In this document: one piece after another, positions 1 through 8,606 of the stretch | Layout: each line of letters opens with the position of its first letter | Position numbering within the stretch: the stretch's first letter is position 1 | Origin: Pratylenchus scribneri | Taxonomy: Eukaryota; Nematoda; Chromadorea; Rhabditida; Pratylenchidae | Direction of reading: 5' to 3' | NCBI GenBank assembly: GCA_030063045.1 | Contig: JAQSEB010000175.1 | Coordinates: 1-64,000, forward strand | Length of the DNA: 64,000 nt | Notes under the pieces: generated by a model | What the model was told of the DNA's origin: nothing | The model's input: the letters and a program-made list of their open reading frames with translations, nothing else | Databases searched by the model: none | Made by a program: the position numbers and the translations under genes

Positions 1-670
1 GACTGCAAATGTACAAATGGTATACAAATAAATATTTAATTTATTATCGAAAAATCATTGGAAATATTGGTTATTAAATGGTTTTATCCATATACAAATC
101 ATAAAAGATTCGAAAAAACATTAAATTATCTATGGTATTTTGCTAAGATTTGTACAAAAAAGCATAGATATTGAACCTTTTTTAGTTAAATATTTTTGTC
201 TTAATTTATCTATCCTAACATAACAAAGTATCCCATCAAAATTTACGGGATGGGTTTATGCATTTTTGGATCAACAAAAATTCTTGATATTATCATTTTT
301 ATTTTTTTAGTAATTTTTAAAATTTCATAAAAGAAATATCAAAAAAAAAAACTGAATTTGCTAAAAAAATAAAAAATGATAATATCAAGAATTTTTGTTG
401 ATCCAAAAATGCATAAACCCATCCCGTAAATTTTGATGGGATACTTTGTTATGTTAGGATAGATAAATTAAGACAAAAATATTTAACTAAAAAAGGTTCA
501 ATATCTATGCTTTTTTGTACAAATCTTAGCAAAATACCATAGATAATTTAATGTTTTTTCGAATCTTTTATGATTTGTATATGGATAAAACCATTTAATA
601 ACCAATATTTCCAATGATTTTTCGATAATAAATTAAATATTTATTTGTATACCATTTGTACATTTGCAGT
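1..670. repeat. Near-perfect palindrome, arms of about 310 bases
   Basis: Bases 1-309 are repeated in reverse complement at 361-670. I could find only a one-base length difference in a T/A run near the centre, and about 50 unpaired AT-rich bases lie between. The outer end reads GACTGCAAATG and its mirror closes at 670. It could be a foldback or palindromic miniature transposon. It could also be an assembly or sequencing hairpin, since the left arm begins exactly at the window edge. The left flank is not visible, so no target duplication can be tested. Confidence 0.9.
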
Positions 671-722
671 CAAAGCATCCCTTAAGCCTTAATCCCATCC
701 CATTTTCAGTTCCAATTCAAAA

Positions 723-971
723 ATGTCATCGGACAGTGAGCGAGAACGATTGGCGGAGATTGACCGGCTTCAGGAACGAATTCGAATTGAACGGGAGGCT
801 CGTTTGGAAGCTGAAGCACGTCTGCGAGAGTTGGAACAATTGCGCCGGGAGGAGGAGCAGCGAGCCCGTCAACGCCAGCAGCAACAACGCGAACGATGGG
901 CCCGGAATAAGCGAAATCAACGTGAACGGGATCGCAATGGCAATGGTCGCAACAATAACAATGGACAATGA
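723..971 (+). CDS. Small Arg/Glu-rich helical protein, paralogue 1
   Basis: Predicted 82-residue protein starting MSSDSERER. It is almost entirely charged and runs as alternating Glu/Arg heptad-like blocks to about residue 70, then ends in an Asn/Gly tail. No hydrophobic core, signal peptide or membrane segment is visible, so it is either a coiled coil or a single stable alpha-helix. Two paralogues of the same length occur at 11836-12084 and 18683-18928. The shared N-terminal SDSERER is encoded here with different synonymous codons from the other two, which argues for selection on protein. A TTTTCAG acceptor ends at 709, 13 bases before the ATG, consistent with a spliced leader or a 5'UTR intron. 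AATAAA-like signals follow near 1087. Function unknown; nucleic-acid or scaffold roles would be guesses. Confidence 0.65.
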   Translation: MSSDSERERLAEIDRLQERIRIEREARLEAEARLRELEQLRREEEQRARQRQQQQRERWARNKRNQRERDRNGNGRNNNNGQ

Positions 972-999
972 TGATGAAAAGAGAATGATGGAAATAATT

Positions 1000-1519
1000 G
1001 GATGAAACAAATTGATAAAAATTTTGAGGAAAATAATTATTTTTTATTCAAATTATTCCAACTTTTGGGAATGCTTATGTAAAGTTAAATAAAATTCATT
1101 TTGTTTTGAGGAAGAAATAATTAAGTGAAAAATTTAAATAAATCCATTCTTTTATTCTTGTAAATTTTTTGGTGAACCAATTGTAAATGTAATTAATTTC
1201 GTGTTAATATTAGTTTATGCATTTTTAAAATGAAAGTTTCTGTGATATTTATCCCTTTTAAAGGTGCCCAATGTCCAAATAAGGTTAAATATGGAAACTT
1301 TAATTTTGATAGGCCTAGGATAGAATTTAAGATTAGATTATATCGGGGTAGTGCCAGGATAAGAATCGTAATAAGTCTAACATATTGCCGGGATACGGGA
1401 TGGAATTTTGCCAAAAAATTAAAATCTAAGCTGTGGATAGCCTTTTAAAAATAGGAAGGGAACTGTAATAAATAACTAATAAGTCAGAGAAAAAAAAACC
1501 ATATATAATATATTTCTCT
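1000..1519. other. AT-rich spacer after paralogue 1
   Basis: It holds the 3' flank and likely polyadenylation signal of the small gene, followed by AT-rich sequence. Short open stretches on both strands show no family resemblance and no splice-supported extension. I see no gene here. Confidence 0.6.
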
Positions 1520-2065
1520 TCGTATTTGGGCGGAGTTTCACCCTGCCAATATTTCATTTTGCCAATCCTCCTTATTTTTTCATTTTGCCAATTTGCTTCA
1601 TTTTCATTTGTTTCGCCATTCGGAGGGTTTTCGAGCATGCTGAATTCGATTCTGATGATATTAAAATTAAATTTGCATCACATTTTCATGGAAATATTGC
1701 CAAATATGGTCAAATAATTTATTCTCGAATCAAATTGAAAAAAATAAATAATGGAATGGAAAAATTGCGACGAAATTAAATAAAAAAAAATAAAAAAAAA
1801 AACAAGTTTGAGCAATAAAATAATGGTTTTTAATTTGGTGATTAAATTGGTTTGACTTGTAAAACAAAAATTAAATAGATGCATGGGATTTGGATGAAGT
1901 ACTAGGCAATTCCAAATCAATGGTTTAAGTGGGGGATCGGAAAATGGGACGTTTAATGGCAAGAATAAATTTTGTCGGTTGGATTAAAATTTTCATCATT
2001 TGTTTGTTTGTTTTTGCCATTCTCTTCTCTTTCAATTTGAATTGTCATCACCAAACTGGATACAG
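1520..2065 (-). mobile_element. Decayed copy of the FLYWCH-carrying MULE-like element
   Basis: Bases 1540-1720 resemble 19600-19760: repeated TTTTGCCAAT/TTTTGCCTAT blocks, then CATGCTGAATT and GATGATATT. Bases 1870-1990 resemble 20050-20170. On the minus strand this second part encodes a degraded version of the C-terminal tail of the FLYWCH protein: AIKRPIFRSPT, a stop, then TIDL and PSTSS. A frame change also separates an NPTD block from this tail. The outer terminal repeat and the zinc-finger exons are missing. It is a truncated pseudogene relic, useful because it shows that the tail was once coding. Confidence 0.65.
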
Positions 2066-2261
2066 CGGGCCGGAACAGAGAAGAGGCGGAAATATGACGG
2101 CGGTGGACAAGTCCAACAGCACATTTGGCTGGGTCGTCATTGTCATTGGGGTGGTGGCCAAAAAAACCTCCTAAAAAGAAAAATTAAATTTATTAATTAA
2201 ATTAAGGAAAGCGATAGTGTTTAATTTTGGGAAAATAAAATTAGTATTAAGATGGTAAAAA

Positions 2262-2440
2262 ATTATAGTGGTTCATGCTTTGTCCTAGCTCCTAGGCCCA
2301 CAAAACCTATACGCTATACCCAACTGATAGGTCTCGTCAAAAGGCGAAGTCGCCGATTTGTATATAGTTTGTCATGGTTTTGTCAAAATTAAAGGGTGTT
2401 AACTGTTAAACCGTTTAAACCATCTGTGTGTGGGTGTAGC
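2262..2440. repeat. Half copy of the dispersed palindromic repeat family A
   Basis: It contains the family signature TTTGTCCTAG followed by paired CCTAGGCC, then GATAGGTCTCGTC, GTATATAGTTTGTCA and an AAATTAAAG block ending in AAACCGTTTAAA. The same ordered blocks are seen at 10570-10810, 11490-11740, 19203-19300 and elsewhere. Only one arm is present here. Confidence 0.55.
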
Positions 2441-2766
2441 GAATGGAAATGGAAATGGCCGATTGGATTGGATTGTTGGAAAAGAAGGAGAAATTGGAAT
2501 TGGAAGATGAATTGGAATTTAAACGATAAATCCCCTTTGCCCCATTGGATGCCGAGGGGCGGAGTCCTTGGCCCAGCCAGCGGCGGGACTCGAGAAGGGC
2601 GAGAACGAACCAGTCTTGTGTTCGTCCGCTTTGTCGTTCCCGATCCTCCGCTAGCTAAGCTAGAGACTTGGCCCTTCTCTCCCCATCACATTTTCAATAC
2701 AATATGAATAATAAATATATTTTCGAACATCTTAATTCATAAAATTGGGATATGTGGAAAGTAGGG
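2441..2766. other. GC-richer block without a supported gene
   Basis: A 25-codon charged reading frame starts with an ATG near 2456 (MADWIGLL) and ends soon after. It is followed by a GC-rich stretch (about 2535-2690) open for a while on the plus strand. Neither shows a recognisable family, a paralogue in the window or consistent splicing. It may be a remnant of a captured gene. Confidence 0.3.
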
Positions 2767-2840
2767 GTTGAGGGCATTTCATCGCCCAAGATCATCTCTA
2801 CAATTGGAGGAGCCGCCGTTGAACTTGGCCTATGTGATAT
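2767..2840 (+). other. Possible orphan exon
   Basis: Between a GTAG acceptor-like site and a GTATGT donor, one frame reads an ordinary protein-like stretch (EGISSPKIISTIGG, then AAVELGLCDM). Its composition is unlike the surrounding noise. No neighbouring exon in the right phase was found and I do not recognise the family. It may be a captured or stranded exon. Low confidence. Confidence 0.2.
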
Positions 2841-3200
2841 GTATGTGAATGGGTTTTATTGCTTTATTTATTTTCGAATTTAAAAATATTGAATAAAATG
2901 ATAAATATTGTAAAGTGACATTGTGCTTATAAATTTCATCGAAGAAGTCGTTTAAAATATTTTAGTTTTAACTTTCAGATATGTAAAAGGTGAAAATTTA
3001 AAATTTTAATAAATTTCTGATTTGTTTTACTATATGAACATCTGAAAATAAGAAAATTTTAAACGACTTTTAGTTGAAATATAAACTGTTAATAAAAATA
3101 ATATTATTTCATTCCAATTTAATTCTTCCATTCTTTTCTCCCTCACAACACCGGGAATTCATTGAGCACCTAAAACTAAACAAATGATTTCATTTTATAT
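2841..3200. other. AT-rich spacer
   Basis: AT-rich sequence with no convincing gene, repeat or RNA. TTTAAAATATTTTAG near 2952 and AAATTTTAAACGACTTTTAGT near 3053 suggest a small imperfect inverted repeat. Confidence 0.5.
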
Positions 3201-3207
3201 TTTTCCC

Positions 3208-3579
3208 TCAATTAATTACGGAGAAGGGGGCGTTTATTTGATAAGTCCCAGTATAGCGCCGAGTATAACAGAAATTAATGAAATGGAGGACAAAATTGAG
3301 CACAATAAGGCCAATGAGGGTGACAATAAGGATAACAAAAATGAGTGCCCAGGGGAAAAGCCCTTCCGGGGGCGCACAAAACACGGGTTCATAAAGGCTA
3401 TAAAAAATATAATAACTTTCCAATTGGTTTCCCGGACAATACCCCTCTGGATGAAAGCAGCGCATGGGTGAAGTGCAGTTGCAGTGATTTCCTTTTCCCT
3501 CCACCCATTGCTTAAATCGCACAGGATCCTCAGTGGAGTTGACGAGAATAATGAAGGAAAATAGTAAATAGAAAAACAT
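3208..3579 (-). CDS. Putative small Cys-rich single-pass membrane protein
   Basis: From the ATG at 3579 the minus strand encodes 123 residues. An N-terminal hydrophobic stretch (MFFYLLFSFIILV) looks like a signal peptide. A short ectodomain follows with about five cysteines, including CNCTSPMRC and an NCT glycosylation sequon. A strongly hydrophobic segment (ALIFVILIVTLIGLIVL) looks like a membrane anchor, and a short tail follows. The frame stays open upstream to 3732 with more hydrophobic residues, so an earlier start is possible. I do not recognise the family. No splice sites or paralogues support it, and it could be an exon of a gene disrupted by the retroelement to its right. Moderate to low confidence. 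Confidence 0.4.
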   Translation of the reverse strand: MFFYLLFSFIILVNSTEDPVRFKQWVEGKGNHCNCTSPMRCFHPEGYCPGNQLESYYIFYSLYEPVFCAPPEGLFPWALIFVILIVTLIGLIVLNFVLHFINFCYTRRYTGTYQINAPFSVIN

Positions 3580-3732
3580 GATTGTTAGGAATATTAGGAA
3601 ATTTAGAATATGGATTGAGTTGAGAATTGGTGGAAATGACAAAATCGGGTAAAATTTGAGAATGAAAAGGTACAAAAAGGAATAAGGAAAAATTTGGAAA
3701 GTTGGACAGAAAAGGGGGCGAAAATTTAACAA

Positions 3733-4550
3733 AAGAAAATAAAGGAAGGATAATATGTTAATGAGGCTCGCGAAAATATGTTGGACAATTCAAAAGAAAA
3801 AATTGGGCGTTTCGACCTTTCCCATAGACGCAAATTCTGATATTTTTTACCCCAGAGCGGCAGGTCTCATCAGTATGGACCGCTCCAGGGGAGAAGAATA
3901 AATAATAGAGAATAAGATAGAATTTTGGAAAAAATGTGATGAATATGAAAAGTGGATAAAAGTTGATTATAAATTGAATTTTTTATTTGAATACTAGTTT
4001 TAATTTTTGAAAAATTGAAATCATTGGATAGCTCTATTAAAAATGGAGTTGACTAGTGGAAAATAACTAATTTGACGCGAATTACAAAAAGGTTTATGAA
4101 ATAAGATAGATCTATTTTTGGATTTTCGTTTTTCCTTAGTTCTAATGATGTGGCAATAAATAAAATTAAAACTACGGTAACCCCATGATTCCCAAAAATA
4201 CCAATTTCCTGAAAAAGCCCAAAAATGTGGCTAATGGAAAAAGCCGGCTAAAATGAAAAAATGTAATTTAAAATGGCCCAAATTTTTTGTTTACGCCAAA
4301 ACGAATGGACCGCAGATGGGTCCCCTGAAAGGTCCATTCTTTAAATTAATTTCCCCGGGAGAAAAAAATTGGACCCAAGGCACCTATACAGTAACTTTCG
4401 TTTTCTTTAGAAGAGTGCCAAAAAAGGCGTAACGGGCCAAATTGGTTTTGGGAAGAATGGAAATTGGATAAAAGGGTTGGTAAGCCATGGATTCCTCCCC
4501 ATTTTTCCAATTCCCGACCAAACTAAAATTAACAAAAAATTGCCAAATAG
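3733..4550. other. Region upstream of the retroelement, no terminal repeat identified
   Basis: This is where a 5' long terminal repeat and primer-binding site would lie. I could not pair any stretch here with sequence after 10005, because the 3' half of the element is missing. A short self-complementary stretch, TGGACCGCAGATGGGTCCC and then GGTCCATTC, lies near 4307-4342, and ATGGACCGCTCCAGGGG near 3874-3890. No coding sequence is supported. Confidence 0.4.
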
Positions 4551-6188
4551 TATTCAAAAATTCGAAAATATCAATTGAGAGAAAACCCAAAAAAATCAGA
4601 TCGGTATTCTGACACCTGGACCACACCGACTCGTAATCGGAAAGGGCAGCAAAAACAAGCCAATTCAGGCGGAGCTGGGCCAAGCAGTGCCAATAGTGGT
4701 GCCGGTGGTGGGCCAAACAAAACTCCCGAATCCGGTAAAAAATCTGAAATTGAAAAAATGACTGAAGAAGAGGGAGAAAAGAAAATGGATGATGGTTTAG
4801 TTCAACTTTTAAATACCCTGGGAAACCTTAGTATTAAGATTGACACTATGGGAACTAAACCCAAAATTGAACTAAAACCATTTTTAGGCCGCAAAGACCC
4901 TAGAACATTTCAAACTTTTATTAAGGAATTCAATTTAATGGCCAACGCATATAATTGGGGGTTCGATGACCTAATTAGGATTTTACCTTTATACCTAGCC
5001 CCAGAATGTCAAACCGCTTTTGAACAATTAACCCCTGCGGAAAAGGACACATGGAAAAATACTGTGGATAATTTGGCCAAAAAGTTTGCAATAGGTTCAG
5101 CGGTGCCCCATTTTCGGAAGATGGCAATCCTAAGAAGACAACGCGTAGGGGAAACGCCCGCGGAATTCGCAATGGCGCTAAAACAACTTATTGATAAATC
5201 TTTCCCAGATGGACAAGGGTTCACCGCAGCGATAAGGGAAGATTTATTGATCGATTATTTTCGTGGTGGCCTAAAAATTGAAATCCGAGAACAAGTTAGA
5301 CATCTCCCCAAGCCCAATAATATAACGGACGCAATCCTTCAAGCTGTGGAAGAAGAGGAATCGCTTGCTGAGCTTACCCGGGAAAAGCTAGCGATTTCTC
5401 AGATGGAAAGCGTGAACAATGTAAAGGGAAATGTGAGTAATCTAGGGGGAATTGTAAACCTAGTGGGTCAACCCTTTAGGCGAAATTTTACCCCCTTTAG
5501 AAGATTCGTTCCTTATAGAAATTGGGCGCCGCCGCAAATGCCATTTTTCAGAGGAGGACCCCCCAGACGCAGTTTTAATAGAGGAAATAGGTTCGGTCGC
5601 AATTTTCCGGGCAGACGTTTTCCAAATTCGGTCCCAAGGCCAAATCCGCGCATGAATGAAAATTTCAGAGGTTCAGGAAATAGGGGAAGAGCGCGTCGTG
5701 GAGGCTACCGTATAAATGCCGTTGGAACCCAATCTAGACCATTGTCACCCACAATGCCACTTTTGGCCATCGCTATGATTTTGAGCATATTTTCTCCTGT
5801 TGGTTTTTCTTATCAGATTTGTTGGCAAAAAGGAAATACTATTGTAATGGAACCGCCTAATAAAACAAATTGTACGTTGCCCAGTAAAGTGAGGGTAGAT
5901 AATTTTGAGATTGAGATTTTCGTTGAGAAAAAAAGGCCCTTAATATTTGATGGGATTTTATGTCAAAGGAAAAATATTATGGTTTGCAGCTTTTCGATAA
6001 TTAAGCTTTACAAAAGGGAACCCGAGACTAAAGTATGGTTTACTCCAATAGAATTGGATGACTGTAAAAAATTGGTTAAAGAAGGAGCCCTTTGGAATAG
6101 AACATTAAGCCGTACTAAGGAAAATATCTTAAAAAGTGATACTGAAGTTTTGGCAGAATATGGATATTTTGGTAATAACTGTAACTAA
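4551..6188 (+). CDS. gag-like protein fused in frame to the N-terminal part of an envelope-like protein
   Basis: The frame is open from 4551. The first in-frame ATG is 4758, so the true start is uncertain (non-ATG, spliced, or lost). Residues after that ATG form a retrotransposon gag domain, with the typical pattern of an RRQR..GE..AEF block and later Leu-rich helices. An Arg/Gly/Phe-rich stretch (RNFP, RGGPP, RGRARRGG) takes the place of CCHC zinc knuckles, none of which I can see. Without a break the frame then enters a hydrophobic signal-like segment (LLAIAMILSIFSPVGFS), followed by Cys-containing ectodomain sequence with NKT/NCT/NRT sequons. It ends at TAA 6186-6188. The same frame resumes directly after that stop, so the stop looks like a nonsense mutation inside one long reading frame, or a readthrough site. 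Confidence 0.75.
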   Translation, partial: YSKIRKYQLRENPKKSDRYSDTWTTPTRNRKGQQKQANSGGAGPSSANSGAGGGPNKTPESGKKSEIEKMTEEEGEKKMDDGLVQLLNTLGNLSIKIDTMGTKPKIELKPFLGRKDPRTFQTFIKEFNLMANAYNWGFDDLIRILPLYLAPECQTAFEQLTPAEKDTWKNTVDNLAKKFAIGSAVPHFRKMAILRRQRVGETPAEFAMALKQLIDKSFPDGQGFTAAIREDLLIDYFRGGLKIEIREQVRHLPKPNNITDAILQAVEEEESLAELTREKLAISQMESVNNVKGNVSNLGGIVNLVGQPFRRNFTPFRRFVPYRNWAPPQMPFFRGGPPRRSFNRGNRFGRNFPGRRFPNSVPRPNPRMNENFRGSGNRGRARRGGYRINAVGTQSRPLSPTMPLLAIAMILSIFSPVGFSYQICWQKGNTIVMEPPNKTNCTLPSKVRVDNFEIEIFVEKKRPLIFDGILCQRKNIMVCSFSIIKLYKREPETKVWFTPIELDDCKKLVKEGALWNRTLSRTKENILKSDTEVLAEYGYFGNNCN

Positions 6189-6209
6189 GGGTACGATTTA
6201 GTTGTAACT

Positions 6210-8606
6210 ATGGGAAAAGTTTTGCAAAATGTAAAGACTAAAAAGATTCAAACGGAACTAGGAAATTTTGAAAATTGTACAAATAAATCGTGTAAAAATG
6301 AAAAAGGAATTTTATATTGGAATGACGAAAAAGACTTTCATTGCCCTTTTGAATCCGTGGGTCACTATGAGGCATTAGTTTCTAATGAACTAATTTTAGT
6401 CGCGCAATTACAGGCAGCCTTTGTTTTTTCGGATGGAGATGAAACTTTTAGCGAAGTGAATAAAACTTGTTTTGGGAAAAATACCTATATTATGCAAAAC
6501 CAAGTATTTATCTCAATTCCAAAATTAGATAGAATTTTGGATATAGAATATATTCAAATACCTATTAATATGGAATTAAAAAATCGTGAAAAAAGGCAAA
6601 ATACTAATGAATTGCGTAGAGCAAGAAAATGGGATGATGTTTTTGGAAATAAAACCACAACTCAATTGGTCACATTTACCACACAAAGTACCACCAAAAT
6701 TCCAACTACAATTAAAACCACCCAAAAACCACTAACCACAATTAGTCAATATACTTTTACACAAGATAATACTCAAAAAACCACAAAAAATACTACAAAA
6801 AATCCAAATATAACTCAAAAAACTGAAATATATACCACTACCCAAAAAATTAGTACCACTAGTGAAAAAACAGAAAAAACCACAAAAATAACACAAAAAA
6901 TTAATAATTTTTATACAAATACTCCAACCACAAAAAAACAATTTAACACAATTACAACCACTAAACCGGAAATTAATATTTTTAGTACCACTAATAAAAT
7001 AAAAACTACAACGGGTTTAAATATGGTTGATACCACCCCAAAAAATGTAGCTTTGGAAAGTTTACAACCTGAGAATAAAACTAATTTTTTGAACACTATA
7101 ATTCCAATCGGAAATTGGGGTGATAAAATGCAAATAGAGCAACAGTGGGAAATTGATCTAATGAGTAAAAACATTTTTAAACATCTAATTGAGAATTTTG
7201 TACCCAAAAATAAAAGGGAAATTGCTAATTTCATTACAGAAATTGGAGATTCAAATAATGATAATGTTAACGTTAAATTACAGTATTTACACAAAGTAAC
7301 ACAGGATGCGATTAACCAAAACTTTAGAACATTATGGAGCCACATTTGCGAACTTCACAATAAGCAAATAGAAATGGTCAAGGCATTTTTGCAAATCGAT
7401 GCTACAATAGGAGCGCGCATTTGGTTGAGAAGAAAAGACATTTCCGCTTATTTTATAGGGGAAGCATTGGCTATTACGGAATGCCAGGAAATTAGTCCAG
7501 AAGAAATTTTTTGGAATAAAAAAATAGGCGAAAAATGCTATGAAAATATCCCAGCCAAAGTAAAAATTAATGATAAATCGGAAATATTTTTTGTCACCAA
7601 AGGAACCAAAGATTTGACTAAAAATGGTTTAGAAATTTCTTGTGAAAAAATGCAAAAAGGCGCATATAAAAATGAAAACGGTTCATGGATTCTAGATGGG
7701 GAAATCATTAAAGTGGAGCCGGAAAATACATTTTTGGAATTCTCGCCAGATAAAACCAATCTATATTTTACAGCCAAATCAATATACCAATCAGATCTAG
7801 ACGCGATAATAGCCTCTGTGTCGATTCTACAGGCATATTCGAGTAAAGTAAATCTAGAGGAAAAAATTTTGAGGGAACATAATATAACTATTCTGGAAAA
7901 GGACAATTTATTAACCGATATTGGAAATAAAGCTAAAGAAGTGGGGAATAAAGCTATTTCATTTCTTTCAAATCCATGGGAATGGATAATAAATTGGATT
8001 AATGATTGGCGGATTTCCCTTATTTGGTGCGCAGTTGCTTTAATAATTTTCGCATCAATTGCCGGTTTTGTATATGTTTATCCGTGGATAGCGCCATTAT
8101 TTTCCGCGCGATCCACTCAATCTCGAAGGCTAGCAATTAAAAATAGGCGAGATGGTGAAAAGATTAATGCAATTGAAATGCAGGAAAAGGGTAGATTAAT
8201 CCCTACAGCACCGAGGGCACCATTAAATACCTATGTTCCAAAAATTTACGCCATTGGCGTCGATTCCCAATCTAAGATTAAAATAGAGGCGAATGGTAAA
8301 AAATTTAAAGCGCTTATTGATTCCGGATCCTCAATTTCTTATTGCAAATTGGATATTGCTAGGAAATTAGGAAAAATTGAAAGTTTAGCCCCAGAGGAAA
8401 TGAGCTTTGCCAAAGTAGCTAATGGCGATTTTATTGATTTTATTGGGAAAATTTTTGTAAGAATCAAACTTAATGGAATTTTTGTAAACACTAAATTATT
8501 AGTCTCAAAAAATCTAGACTGTCCGGAAGAAATTTTACTGGGCATCGATTTTTTCTATGAGGTTAATAAAATGGGTTTTGAAATTTCGTTTGATGAAGGA
8601 AATTAA
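6210..8606 (+). CDS. Envelope-like glycoprotein fused to retroviral-type aspartic protease
   Basis: A 798-residue frame, in register with the preceding gag frame. Residues about 1-125 continue a Cys-containing ectodomain. A basic REKR site lies near residue 128. Residues about 150-270 are a Thr/Lys/Asn-rich, mucin-like low-complexity stalk. Residues about 290-600 are a helical and Cys-containing region. A hydrophobic span (WCAVALIIFASIAGFVYVY) near 604-624 looks like a membrane anchor, with a basic tail after it. Residues about 680-798 are a retropepsin: IDSGSS near 702, hydrophobic strands, and LLGIDFF near 778. I cannot assign the glycoprotein to a known fusion-protein class by eye. Joining the protease directly behind a membrane anchor is unusual; a cleavage or splicing step may separate them. 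Confidence 0.7.
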   Translation: MGKVLQNVKTKKIQTELGNFENCTNKSCKNEKGILYWNDEKDFHCPFESVGHYEALVSNELILVAQLQAAFVFSDGDETFSEVNKTCFGKNTYIMQNQVFISIPKLDRILDIEYIQIPINMELKNREKRQNTNELRRARKWDDVFGNKTTTQLVTFTTQSTTKIPTTIKTTQKPLTTISQYTFTQDNTQKTTKNTTKNPNITQKTEIYTTTQKISTTSEKTEKTTKITQKINNFYTNTPTTKKQFNTITTTKPEINIFSTTNKIKTTTGLNMVDTTPKNVALESLQPENKTNFLNTIIPIGNWGDKMQIEQQWEIDLMSKNIFKHLIENFVPKNKREIANFITEIGDSNNDNVNVKLQYLHKVTQDAINQNFRTLWSHICELHNKQIEMVKAFLQIDATIGARIWLRRKDISAYFIGEALAITECQEISPEEIFWNKKIGEKCYENIPAKVKINDKSEIFFVTKGTKDLTKNGLEISCEKMQKGAYKNENGSWILDGEIIKVEPENTFLEFSPDKTNLYFTAKSIYQSDLDAIIASVSILQAYSSKVNLEEKILREHNITILEKDNLLTDIGNKAKEVGNKAISFLSNPWEWIINWINDWRISLIWCAVALIIFASIAGFVYVYPWIAPLFSARSTQSRRLAIKNRRDGEKINAIEMQEKGRLIPTAPRAPLNTYVPKIYAIGVDSQSKIKIEANGKKFKALIDSGSSISYCKLDIARKLGKIESLAPEEMSFAKVANGDFIDFIGKIFVRIKLNGIFVNTKLLVSKNLDCPEEILLGIDFFYEVNKMGFEISFDEGN

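Noticed and set aside
1800..1850. Possible spliced-leader RNA gene because of CAAGTTTGAG
   Set aside because: Only ten bases match the end of the nematode SL1 leader. The first half of the leader is replaced by an A run, and no GT donor follows the GAG.
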